NCBI GenBank assembly: GCA_009937425.1
Contig: JAACFO010000029.1
Coordinates: forward strand, 1-35,555
Direction of reading: 5' to 3'
Length of the DNA stretch: 35,555 nt
DNA from: Gammaproteobacteria bacterium
Lineage (GTDB): Bacteria; Pseudomonadota; Gammaproteobacteria; HK1
Each line of letters starts with the position of its first letter. Positions within the stretch are counted from its first letter, which is position 1. The notes below the pieces were generated by a model. That model had not been told where the DNA came from and made no database searches. It saw only the letters and a program-made list of their open reading frames with translations. Positions 24,928 to 32,275 of this stretch are shown here, in pieces. Both the position numbers and the translations under genes were made by a program.

Positions 24928-25032
24928 GGATTTCTCTCGAGCGTACCGAGCAGTTCTAGTCAGAATTCGCGATCATACGCATTCTGTCTGTCACGGGATA
25001 TGCTGACGTTCAACTGACAATGGAGCCTTATA

Positions 25033-25752
25033 ATGTATCGTTGCGAAACCGTTGACGTTCTGGGAAGTCCGATGCCGGTTCTCCTGTTCGAGCCCGTCGG
25101 GGACGGTCCACATCCGGGCCTGGTCATTGCCCAGCATTTGCCTGTTGCCCACGCAGGTCTGGAGCATGATCCCTTTCAAATCAAAACGGGTGAACGCTAT
25201 GCGGCTGCAGGCTTTGCCTGTGTCATGCCCTTTTTGTTTCACTGGTGGCCGGCGGATACGGACGTGGACGTGAAGCGCGCGGAGTTTCGCGATGATTGGA
25301 CCGTGGCCGATTTGAGCGCGGCCTTTGCGCTGCTCGAGGGCTCGGCGAAGGTCGACGAGGATCGCATCGGAATTCTGGGACACTGCTGGGGTGGGCGGGT
25401 TTCATGGCTCGGCGCTTGCCACGAGCCTCGCTACAAGGCATGTGCGGTATTTTACGGCGGACGCGTCAAGTTAGCGTTCACTGGCGGTGCGCCGGCACCC
25501 ATCACGCTCGCGGGCAATATTCGTTGTCCGGTGTTGGGGGTATTCGGAAATGAGGATCAGGGTCCGTCTCCGGTCGATGTGAACGATTATGAGGCGGCCC
25601 TGGATGCCAACGGTGTACCCCACGAATTTCATCGCTATGACGGGGCCGGGCACGGATTCCAGGATTTCACCAATCCGGAGCGTTACCGGGAGGCCCAGTC
25701 GGAGGATGCCTGGGGCAAAGCGCTGGCTTTCTTCGACCGGCAACTGCGCTAG
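25033..25752 (+). CDS. Dienelactone hydrolase family protein
   Basis: 239 residues with an alpha/beta-hydrolase fold. The nucleophile is Cys118 in GILGHCWGGR, as in true dienelactone hydrolase, which uses a Cys-Asp-His triad. The His is His207 (DGAGHGFQD), and the acid is probably in GNEDQGPSPVD. Dienelactone hydrolase opens the lactone ring from chlorocatechol cleavage to maleylacetate, but the wider family hydrolyses other esters and lactones. There is no linked chlorocatechol dioxygenase, so the pathway is uncertain. Divergent from marC. Confidence 0.88.
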   Translation: MYRCETVDVLGSPMPVLLFEPVGDGPHPGLVIAQHLPVAHAGLEHDPFQIKTGERYAAAGFACVMPFLFHWWPADTDVDVKRAEFRDDWTVADLSAAFALLEGSAKVDEDRIGILGHCWGGRVSWLGACHEPRYKACAVFYGGRVKLAFTGGAPAPITLAGNIRCPVLGVFGNEDQGPSPVDVNDYEAALDANGVPHEFHRYDGAGHGFQDFTNPERYREAQSEDAWGKALAFFDRQLR

Positions 25753-25779
25753 TCGGTATCAAGTAACGCCAGCATGCGC

Positions 25780-26772
25780 TTAGGGCGCTTGGCGAGCCGC
25801 TTTATAGCGTTCGTAGCGATCCATGGCTTCCAGCTCGACGCTGAAAGTCTCCGTGCCACGGCGAAGTTTGACCGTGACGTGATCACCGGGGCGGGTGGTG
25901 GTCCACAACTGTCGGTAAAAGTCGGGCAGCGTTCTAACCGGGGTATTGCCGACGGTCAGCAGGTAATCTCCGGGCCGAATACCCGCCCGAATGGCGGGAC
26001 CGTCGTCCGGCAGACGGCGCACGCGCAAAGAGCCGTCAAACTCCTCGCAGTACAGCCCGAGCCAGGCGCGGGTTTGCGACGAGCGGCCTGATAGAAGCAA
26101 ATCGGCGAGTATAGGCTTCAATGCGTCGATTGGAATAAACACGGTGCCGGCGATGGCGTATTCAGCATCCGGATCGGTGGCGGCGAATCCGCCCACGCCG
26201 GCCAGCTTGCCATCGAGGGACACGAGAGCAGCACCTGGAAACCCGGGATGGCCCGGTGAAACGTACAAGGCGTCTTCGATCATGTATTCCCAATAGCCTG
26301 CGTAAACCCCTTTTTTGAACACCACGGCGGGAAACATTCCGCCGATTTTTTCCCAGTCCACGGCGATTACTGCGTCACCCACGCCAAGGCCGGCGGACGT
26401 TCCCACGGGCATGGGGGCAACTCCCAGGGATCGCCGCGAGCGCACCAGCCCGAGGCCGGTGATTTGATCCCACGCCACGACGTCGGCGGGTACCCGTTCA
26501 CCCTCGAGGCCGTTGGGCAGTAGATCCACTGAGTCTGCTTCGAGGATGAGGTAGCCGATGGTGAGCACGAGACCGGCGCCGTCGATAACGACGCCAGTAC
26601 CACCGCGTACCGTGCCGAGGGTATTCGCGCTACGGGCGTCACCGGGGATTGTCGCTTCGAGGGCGATGATCGGGGCCAGGACTTTGTCGAGATCGAGCTC
26701 GGCAAAGGCTGCTCGAATCGGCACGGTGACGGCGAGCAATGCGGCCATCATCAGCGATGCGGATCGCTTCAC
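25780..26772 (-). CDS. HtrA-like PDZ protein with a lost catalytic triad
   Basis: 330 residues. A signal peptide (MKRSASLMMAALLAV...FA) targets it to the periplasm. Residues about 55-230 match the chymotrypsin fold of HtrA/DegP, including GGTGVVID-GLVLT and the domain end. Residues about 235-320 form one PDZ domain (LGLYCEEF, AIRAGIRPGDYLLTVGNTPV). The triad is missing. The expected His is Tyr74 (TIGYLI for TNNHVI), the Asp is Thr105, and the GNSGG Ser position reads GFPG with Pro179. It is therefore a predicted pseudoprotease, perhaps a chaperone or adaptor. Convergent with the dienelactone hydrolase gene. Confidence 0.85.
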   Translation of the reverse strand: MKRSASLMMAALLAVTVPIRAAFAELDLDKVLAPIIALEATIPGDARSANTLGTVRGGTGVVIDGAGLVLTIGYLILEADSVDLLPNGLEGERVPADVVAWDQITGLGLVRSRRSLGVAPMPVGTSAGLGVGDAVIAVDWEKIGGMFPAVVFKKGVYAGYWEYMIEDALYVSPGHPGFPGAALVSLDGKLAGVGGFAATDPDAEYAIAGTVFIPIDALKPILADLLLSGRSSQTRAWLGLYCEEFDGSLRVRRLPDDGPAIRAGIRPGDYLLTVGNTPVRTLPDFYRQLWTTTRPGDHVTVKLRRGTETFSVELEAMDRYERYKAARQAP

Positions 26773-26998
26773 TTATCCAGTGACAGGCGCTTATGACAGC
26801 CAACTGGCAATCCCACAAGCACGCTCTCCGTCTCGGGTGGGTGGATGAACCACCGGGCAAACAGAATGCCTGATCCGCTGGTGGATCGCGAACCCGTCCC
26901 GTCGAGGTCTATACTGTTGCCACATGATCGCAGGTCCACGGAGAATATGGCGGAATGGAATCTGGCGAGCCGCTCACTGAGCAGGACTTCGAGCGCCC

Positions 26999-27994
26999 AT
27001 GAAGGGTATTCAGTTCGACGCATTCGGCGCTGCCCACGAAGTGGCGCGCATGGTCGATTTCCCCGAGCCGGAACCACCCGATACTGGCGAGGTGCTCGTA
27101 GAGGTGGAGGCTTTCCCCATCAATCCAGTGGATCTCCTGACCATTGCCGGTAGTTACGCCGTGCGCCCGCCGTTGCCGGCGGTGCCGGGATCGGAGGCAC
27201 TGGGCCGGGTGAGCGCTGTCGGGGAGGGGGTCACCCACGTCGCTGCCGGCGATCGGGTGCTGATGATGAGCCGGGAGAACTGGGTACAGCGCAAGACCAT
27301 CAAAGCCAGCGAAGCCATTCGCATCGCAGTGGACGCCGATCCTCTGCAGCTTGCCATGTTGAAGATCAACCCACCCACGGCGTATCTCATGCTGACCCGC
27401 TACCGGGACCTGGCGGCCGGTGATTGGGTTATCCAGAATGCCGCCAATTCGGGCGTCGGCAGCTACCTCATCAGCCTCGCCAAGGCTTGCGGAGTACACA
27501 CGGTCAATATCGTGCGACGCACCGATGTGAGCGCATCGCTGGAAGAGCAGGGCGCCGACGTGGTGCTCGTTGACGGACCGGACCTGGCCCAGCGTGTGCG
27601 AGCGGTTGTCGGAGATGGCAGGATGCCGCTTGCCGTCGACGCAGTGGCGGGTGATGCCACCGGCCGGCTGGCGGAGTGCCTGTCCGAGGGCGGGGTGGTG
27701 GTCAATTACGGGCTCTTGAGCGGCATGCCTTGCGCCGTGGACGCACATCAGATTGTTTTCAGGGGAATAACACTTACCGGCTTCTGGTTGGTCAAGTTCT
27801 TGACGACCATGCCCACCGAGGAGCGAGCGTCGCTCTACGCGGAGCTCGCGGATCGGATCGCCAGCGGCGAGCTAAATGTGGATGTGGAGTCTGTTTACGC
27901 CATCGAGGATATCGCCTCTGCCCTCGAGCACGCGGCTCGCGCGAAGCGGGGCGGCAAGATCCTGGTCGCCCCCAACGGACAGCCGTCACGCTGA
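26999..27994 (+). CDS. Enoyl thioester reductase-like MDR (MECR/ETR type)
   Basis: 331 residues of the medium-chain dehydrogenase/reductase superfamily, most like trans-2-enoyl-thioester reductase. Shared features are INPVDLLTIAGSY with Tyr53 at the catalytic Tyr position, PAVPGSEALG, PGDRV-like AAGDRVLM, NPPTAYLML, the NADPH loop WVIQNAANSGVGSYLISLA, and LTGFWLVKF near the end. It would reduce the C2-C3 double bond of enoyl-ACP or enoyl-CoA with NADPH. No zinc ligands are visible. The start has only a weak AGGAC ribosome site. A 15-codon frame ends in an ATGA overlap with this ATG. Convergent with the hydrolase gene. Confidence 0.85.
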   Translation: MKGIQFDAFGAAHEVARMVDFPEPEPPDTGEVLVEVEAFPINPVDLLTIAGSYAVRPPLPAVPGSEALGRVSAVGEGVTHVAAGDRVLMMSRENWVQRKTIKASEAIRIAVDADPLQLAMLKINPPTAYLMLTRYRDLAAGDWVIQNAANSGVGSYLISLAKACGVHTVNIVRRTDVSASLEEQGADVVLVDGPDLAQRVRAVVGDGRMPLAVDAVAGDATGRLAECLSEGGVVVNYGLLSGMPCAVDAHQIVFRGITLTGFWLVKFLTTMPTEERASLYAELADRIASGELNVDVESVYAIEDIASALEHAARAKRGGKILVAPNGQPSR

Positions 27995-28010
27995 CGAGAA
28001 ACGCCGGTCG

Positions 28011-28865
28011 TTAATTCGATTCGAAAAAGCGCCGGAATGTGGCGTCGGCGAGAAAAGTAGTGATGCAACGGTTGACGGCATCCGCTGCATCCAGCATGGG
28101 AAAGTGACCGACACCGCTGATGATTTGAATGCGTACCGTGGGCACGAGGCGCCCGATAACCTCCAACCACGGGGTCACCATTCTGGGTTCGACGGCGAAG
28201 TGCTTGTAATCGGCGGTGACATAGGTGCTCTGCAGCACCAGCAGAGGCGCCTGCAGGCTTTTCAGCGCACCCTCGACAGCCCCGGCGTCCCAGCGAAGTA
28301 TGCTGCACCAATACGCCTCCGCAACGGACTCGGGCACACGCCGGGCGCGGTCGATGGATTCAGTCTCGTGTATCGAGTCGGCTTCGCCGGCAAACATGCC
28401 AGCGAAAAGCGCATCGCGAAATTGTCCGAAGCCTGTGGCGGCGTAATGCTCCCGGGACTCGCGCACCGCTAGTTCCGGATCGCCGGCCACATGGCGATCG
28501 CCGTCGATCAAAACCACACCCACTACTGCGTCGGGCGCGAGCCGGGCCGCCTCGAGAACCACGCGACAACCCAGTCCGTGCCCGACCAGAACGGCCGGAG
28601 AATGTCCGGCCTTTGCGAGCAGGCCCGCCACATCGGAACCGCAAGTCTCCACGTCCAATCCGTCGACGATACTCCTCGAAGCCTCATGACCGCGAAGATC
28701 GCAGGTCACTACCCGGTGGGCGGATTCGAAGTGCGCGCGCTGACAGCGCCAATCCGTCGAGCCGGTGCACCAGCCGTGGACGAAAAGCAGTGCCGGCGTC
28801 CCCTGTCCGCTGCTTTCACTGTGTATCGATGGGTTGGACACGATCCCTGGCCTCGGTTCTTCCAT
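28011..28865 (-). CDS. Alpha/beta hydrolase fold protein lacking the nucleophile
   Basis: 284 residues. Fold features are LLFVHGWCTGSTDW (oxyanion region), CDLRGHEAS and GVGHFPMLD, whose His is the catalytic-base position. The nucleophile elbow, normally G-x-S-x-G, reads GHGLG at residues 95-99, so Gly97 replaces the Ser; the codon is GGA. Hydrolysis by the normal route is therefore not expected, though other chemistry or a binding role is possible. ATG at 28865 is the first plausible start; the frame is open further upstream into the divergent kinase gene. The 118-base gap to that gene would hold both promoters. Confidence 0.78.
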   Translation of the reverse strand: MEEPRPGIVSNPSIHSESSGQGTPALLFVHGWCTGSTDWRCQRAHFESAHRVVTCDLRGHEASRSIVDGLDVETCGSDVAGLLAKAGHSPAVLVGHGLGCRVVLEAARLAPDAVVGVVLIDGDRHVAGDPELAVRESREHYAATGFGQFRDALFAGMFAGEADSIHETESIDRARRVPESVAEAYWCSILRWDAGAVEGALKSLQAPLLVLQSTYVTADYKHFAVEPRMVTPWLEVIGRLVPTVRIQIISGVGHFPMLDAADAVNRCITTFLADATFRRFFESN

Positions 28866-28971
28866 GCGTGCCGGATATGGTAGCAGGCCAAAGCTGGTTT
28901 CGGGTTGTCGCCGCAACAGCGCGCGATTCCGGGGAAAATGGGTAGAATGGTGTCTGCTGCCGGGCCCCGCT

Positions 28972-28980
28972 CGGGAGGGG
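28972..28980 (+). promoter_or_regulatory. Ribosome-binding site deciding a GTG start
   Basis: A GGAGGGG-type purine run ending just before GTG at 28984. It selects that start for the histidine kinase instead of a longer frame reaching back to 28765 across the divergent hydrolase gene. Confidence 0.6.
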
Positions 28981-28983
28981 AAT

Positions 28984-30519
28984 GTGAATGATGTGACCCG
29001 CGCAAAGCCCATAGCCAATGATAGTTACAGGACCCTCATCGATGCCTCGCCCCAGGCCCTTCTGGTGCACCGCAATTTCGTCCCCTGTTATGCCAACCGC
29101 GCACTGATTGATCTGTTCGGCTACGAAGATCAGGAACAGGTGCTCAGCCTCGCCAGCACTCTCGAACTCTCGGACCCGTCAGAACGCGATCGCCTGCGCG
29201 CCTTGGGCAGCGCGCGCCTTGCCGGAGAATATGCTCCGGAGCGCTACGAGTCACGTTGCCGGCGCAGGGACGGTACGCTCTTCTGGGCCGAGCTAATCGC
29301 CAGCGCCGTCCCCTGGGATGGTGAACCGGGCGTGCAGGTTTGTTTCCGGGACGTGTCCCGTCGCAGGTTGGCAGAGGAACAGCTTCGCGAAAGCCGCCAA
29401 TTACTGCACACCGTGATCGATACGCTGCCGATGTTCGTATTCGTGAAGGATCTCGATTCGAACTACATCATGGCCAACAAGGCGATGACGGATTTCTACG
29501 GCCCGGAGCCGGAAGACTTCGCCACCATGACGCCAACATCGTTGCCGATCCAGTCAGGGGAAGAGAAGCAAATGATACTGGGCGACGATCGCGTCGTGTT
29601 CGAGACAAGGCAGCCCTATATTCAGCCGCTGGTGCCCGTGACCAGGCCCGATGGTACCCAGACGTACCGTTACAGCATCAAGATTCCGTTGTTCGACGAA
29701 GATGGCGAATTGACCGGGCTTCTCGGTGTCGGTGAGGATATCACCGAACGCAAGCGGGTCGAGCAGGACCTGCAGCGCGTTTACGATGAGCTCGAGCAAA
29801 GGGTCGAAGAGCGCACGGCAGCGCTGCGCCAAAGCGAGATGGCATTGACCGTGAGCCGGGAGGAGCTTCGTAAGCTTGCGGGAAACCTGCTGACCGCTCA
29901 GGAGGCTGAGCGTCGCAGCTTTGCGCGAGAGCTTCACGACGACCTGACTCAGCGTCTCGCGATTCTCGCCTTGGACGTCGATGCACTGGGCAGGGATCAT
30001 TCGGAAGTGCCCGAATCCATGCGCGAGCAGTTGCGGGCGTTGCAGGGCCGCATCGCCGATATTGCCTCCGGTGCCCAGGGGATGGCTCGCCGGCTGCACC
30101 CATCGATACTGGATGATCTGGGTTTAGTGAAGGCGCTCAAAGCTGAATGCGCGCATTTTTCCAATCGTGAGGGAATCGACGTTGCCTTCGAGCACTGCGA
30201 CGTGCCTGCCGCTCTACCGAGGGAGATTTCTCTTTGTCTTTATCGAATTGCCCAGGAAAGCCTTCGCAACATCGGCAAGCATGCGGCGTCGCCGGACGCC
30301 ATCGTCGACCTGGCAGGAGACGGCCCGGGGCAAATTCGACTGACGGTGGAGGATCACGGTAGCGGGTTTTCCACAACGAAGGCGGACGGCAGGGGCCTCG
30401 GTCTGGTCAGTATGCGGGAACGGGCGCGGCTCGTCGGCGGTACCTGCTCGGTGCAGTCCGCGCCGGGTGAAGGCACCAGGGTTGATGTGTGTCTGTCCCT
30501 GGGAGGGGACCTGAGATGA
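28984..30519 (+). CDS. Soluble PAS-PAS sensor histidine kinase (HisKA_3 type)
   Basis: 511 residues with no membrane segment, so it senses a cytoplasmic signal. Two PAS domains lie at about 14-125 and 138-256, the second ending GVGEDITERKR. A charged coiled coil follows at about 255-300. The phosphoacceptor is His318 in AERRSFARELHDDLTQ, the NarX/DegS-type dimerisation domain. The ATPase domain has the N-box SLRNIGKHA and G-box VEDHGSGF...GLGLVSMRERA. There is no obvious haem or flavin motif. GTG at 28984 is chosen from the upstream purine run. Its TGA overlaps the response-regulator ATG, so the two form one unit. Confidence 0.9.
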   Translation: MNDVTRAKPIANDSYRTLIDASPQALLVHRNFVPCYANRALIDLFGYEDQEQVLSLASTLELSDPSERDRLRALGSARLAGEYAPERYESRCRRRDGTLFWAELIASAVPWDGEPGVQVCFRDVSRRRLAEEQLRESRQLLHTVIDTLPMFVFVKDLDSNYIMANKAMTDFYGPEPEDFATMTPTSLPIQSGEEKQMILGDDRVVFETRQPYIQPLVPVTRPDGTQTYRYSIKIPLFDEDGELTGLLGVGEDITERKRVEQDLQRVYDELEQRVEERTAALRQSEMALTVSREELRKLAGNLLTAQEAERRSFARELHDDLTQRLAILALDVDALGRDHSEVPESMREQLRALQGRIADIASGAQGMARRLHPSILDDLGLVKALKAECAHFSNREGIDVAFEHCDVPAALPREISLCLYRIAQESLRNIGKHAASPDAIVDLAGDGPGQIRLTVEDHGSGFSTTKADGRGLGLVSMRERARLVGGTCSVQSAPGEGTRVDVCLSLGGDLR

Positions 30520-31154
30520 GCCGCAAGAGTGTACTTCTGGCCGATGACCACGCGATGTTTCACGAGGGTCTGGCGAAGCTTCTGTCGCCGGTCTATGACA
30601 TCGTCGGACGGGTGCAGGACGGGCGTGCTCTGGTCGAGGCGGCCGCCGGGATCATGCCGGACCTCATTGTGGCCGACATCTCCATGCCGGAGCTCAACGG
30701 CATCGAGGCAATCCGGGAGCTGAAAAGCGCTGGCGTCGACGCCAAAGTCGTACTGTTGACCATGCACGAGGATCCGGAGTACGCCATCGAGGCGCTTCAC
30801 GCGGGAGCTCTGGGCTACGTGGTCAAGCACTCGGCCTCTTCCGAGCTGTTGTCCGCGCTGGAGGAGGCGCTCAGTGGTCGCATGTACGTCACACCGCGGG
30901 TTGCCAAGGAGGTATTCGCGCGGCTGTCCAGCGGAAACCGGGCGCCGGAGCAGGGTACCCGTGAACCGACACCGCGCCAGCGCCAAGTGTTGCAGTTTCT
31001 GGCGGAAGGCTGTTCGGCGAAGGAAATCGCCCGCCGACTGGGCGTGTCCCAGCGTACGGTGGAGCACCACAAGTACAACATGATGGCCCAGATGGGCATC
31101 AAGACCACCGCCGGGCTCATCCAGTATGCCGTCAAGCGAGGCCTGGTGGATTGA
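30516..31154 (+). CDS. NarL/FixJ-family response regulator
   Basis: 212 residues. The receiver domain (about 1-120) has acidic pocket Asp10/Asp11, phosphoacceptor Asp54 (VADISMPEL), and the switch Lys in YVVKHSAS. The LuxR-type DNA-binding domain (about 148-212) reads PTPRQRQVLQFLAEGCSAKEIARRLGVSQRTVEHHKYN. It binds DNA as a phosphorylated dimer. The ATGA overlap with the kinase and a GGGAGGGG site support the start. Its targets may be close, as the next 617 bases are gene-free and lead to a pilin gene, but no binding site can be assigned. Confidence 0.92.
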   Translation: MSRKSVLLADDHAMFHEGLAKLLSPVYDIVGRVQDGRALVEAAAGIMPDLIVADISMPELNGIEAIRELKSAGVDAKVVLLTMHEDPEYAIEALHAGALGYVVKHSASSELLSALEEALSGRMYVTPRVAKEVFARLSSGNRAPEQGTREPTPRQRQVLQFLAEGCSAKEIARRLGVSQRTVEHHKYNMMAQMGIKTTAGLIQYAVKRGLVD

Positions 31155-31204
31155 CCATGTGGTCTCCCGGTGGTACTCGAAAAATTCCCTACGTAGTCGG
31201 TGCA

Positions 31205-31531
31205 GCGAATCGGCAATTTTCCGCCTAGCCGATCGCCGTTCATCCCGGCTAACGTTTGACCCAGGTACGCAGGGACTGCGTGCTACGGGGTAGCCCGGAT
31301 TGAATTTTGCGGTACGGGTGACGTTCGCCACCTGACTCGGGCGTAAGGCCTCAGGCGAGAGGCCACGGAGGTCAGACTTTACCGCACGATGTCGTTGCTG
31401 GTAGCAGGCCCAGGGCAACGACAGCGACGCACAGGAAGGCGTGGCGTGAAGTAAGGATAGGTTAAAGGGACAGGAAAGGACTCTAGCGCTCTGTTGAGCG
31501 TCCGGCCGCTGCCCCCACGGGCAGCGGCCGG
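31205..31531 (+). ncRNA. Candidate structured non-coding RNA
   Basis: A gene-free stretch with a series of perfect stems. They are GCGA(A)TCGGC/GCCGATCGC (31205-31236), ACGCAG-gga-CTGCGT (31267-31281), and GCTAC-ggg-GTAGC (31282-31294). A branched element closed by TGCGGTA/TACCGCA (31308-31386) contains GGTG/CACC and GGCCTC/GAGGCC. TGTCGTTGC/GCAACGACA (31390-31423), CGCTC/GAGCG (31487-31500) and a 13-bp GC stem (31502-31531) follow. Between them lies a purine-rich run with GGA at 31434, 31455, 31468, 31473 and 31478. This fits a structured RNA, possibly a CsrA/RsmA-binding type, or a long leader. The strand is inferred from the GGA triplets. I match it to no known family. Confidence 0.4.
31502..31531 (+). 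terminator. Strong GC hairpin, terminator-like without T-run
   Basis: CCGGCCGCTGCCC (31502-31514) pairs perfectly with GGGCAGCGGCCGG (31519-31531) around a CCAC loop. It is the most stable hairpin in the window. No T-run follows on either strand, so it could end the candidate RNA only in a non-classical way, or it could protect a 3' end. Confidence 0.35.
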
Positions 31532-31556
31532 GTCAAGGATCCCCGCCTCGCAACAG

Positions 31557-31617
31557 CGACAAACACCCGACAAAGTGCCACTTGTGGCCACCTCGACAGC
31601 TTGTCGAAAAATCGACA
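31557..31617. promoter_or_regulatory. CGACA repeat cluster, candidate activator binding sites
   Basis: CGACA occurs at 31557, 31568, 31594 and 31613, and inverted as TGTCG at 31602. The last two form a perfect TTGTCGA-aaaa-TCGACAA palindrome (31601-31618). The first two are 11 bases apart, about one helical turn. The cluster lies about 100-160 bases upstream of the sigma-54 promoter, the usual distance for an NtrC-type enhancer. PilR of Pseudomonas binds TGTC-containing sites upstream of pilA, so PilR-like control is the best guess. Confidence 0.5.
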
Positions 31618-31712
31618 ACCCGTACCCATTCGATTGAGTGAAGTTCATCACATCCGGGCCTGATTTAGGTGCCGGCCATCACACATTTGGCTCGTATTTG
31701 ACCCCGTCATGC

Positions 31713-31729
31713 TTGGCACGATTCCTGCT
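31713..31729 (+). promoter_or_regulatory. Sigma-54 (RpoN) promoter of the pilin gene
   Basis: TTGGCACG followed by ATTC and CTGCT gives the diagnostic GG (31715-31716), 10 bases, GC (31727-31728) spacing. The -24 element is perfect and the -12 element has C for the first T. It predicts a start near 31740, about 30 bases before the pilin ATG, whose ribosome site is TAGGAAG. Type IV pilin genes are commonly RpoN-dependent. Confidence 0.75.
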
Positions 31730-31771
31730 TGCATAGAGTAGGAAGCCAATAAAACGTAGGAAGACCCAGCC

Positions 31772-32257
31772 ATGACGACCAAGGGACCAGAAGCCACAAA
31801 GACAAAAAGAACCTCGTTCCCAGGTTCGCGCAACGGCCTTGGAAGCCCTCGGGGCAGTCAGGGCTTCAAGCTGGTGGAGTTCGTGGCCGTCCTCGTCATC
31901 GCGAGCACCCTGGGGATCTCCGCGGTTTCCGCTTCCTACGGTTCATCCGGCGAGCCGCGGCAGGGGCAGCGTGCCAACGCTCAGGCTGCGCTTGCGGAAA
32001 TGGCCGTTCTGGAAGAGCAGTACTTTCTCAATAACAAGCGCTACACCGGGCATCTTGGCCCGAAAGGACTGGACGTTAATTCCACCATGACCGCGGGTGA
32101 GCGTTATGCGCTTCGCGTGGAGCTTCCGGCACAGGCTTGCCCGGTCGGTTACTGCTATATCCTCAGTGCCGTGCCCCAGGGCGAACAGGCGGACGACGAA
32201 TGCGGCACCCTCACATTAAGTTCCGACGGCACCAAGTTACCGGCTGGATGCTGGTAG
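31772..32257 (+). CDS. Type IV pilin-like protein with long leader
   Basis: 161 residues. The prepilin peptidase site is Gly31-Phe32, giving GFKLVEFVAVLVIAS with Glu at +5 as required. The leader is about 31 residues, basic and Ser/Gly/Thr-rich, far longer than in usual type IVa pilins. Position +2 Lys and the Phe/Ala replacing the normal LLI run are unusual. The C-terminal domain has the PilE pattern (LEEQYFLNNKRYT) and a Cys-rich end (ACPVGYC, DECGTLTLSSDG, CW). It is transcribed from its own sigma-54 promoter towards pilE, to which it is clearly related at the C-terminus. It is probably a pilus subunit or a minor pilin variant. Confidence 0.83.
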   Translation: MTTKGPEATKTKRTSFPGSRNGLGSPRGSQGFKLVEFVAVLVIASTLGISAVSASYGSSGEPRQGQRANAQAALAEMAVLEEQYFLNNKRYTGHLGPKGLDVNSTMTAGERYALRVELPAQACPVGYCYILSAVPQGEQADDECGTLTLSSDGTKLPAGCW

Positions 32258-32275
32258 AGAACGTATCGGTGAGTG

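Noticed and set aside
30354-31418. 354-codon reverse frame opposite the kinase and response regulator
   Set aside because: The forward frames have complete kinase and LuxR motifs; the reverse product has low-complexity Arg/His-rich composition and no domain.
31425-31480. Possible cyclic-di-GMP (GEMM) riboswitch upstream of the pilin
   Set aside because: An ACGCACAGG stretch recalls the riboswitch core, but the following conserved GCAAACC and GACGCAAAGCC segments are absent.
31205-31531. RNase P RNA, 6S RNA, tmRNA or SRP RNA
   Set aside because: None of the conserved core sequences of these RNAs could be found in the region.
31502-31531. Classical rho-independent terminator
   Set aside because: The stem is strong but no T-run follows on either strand; kept only as terminator-like.
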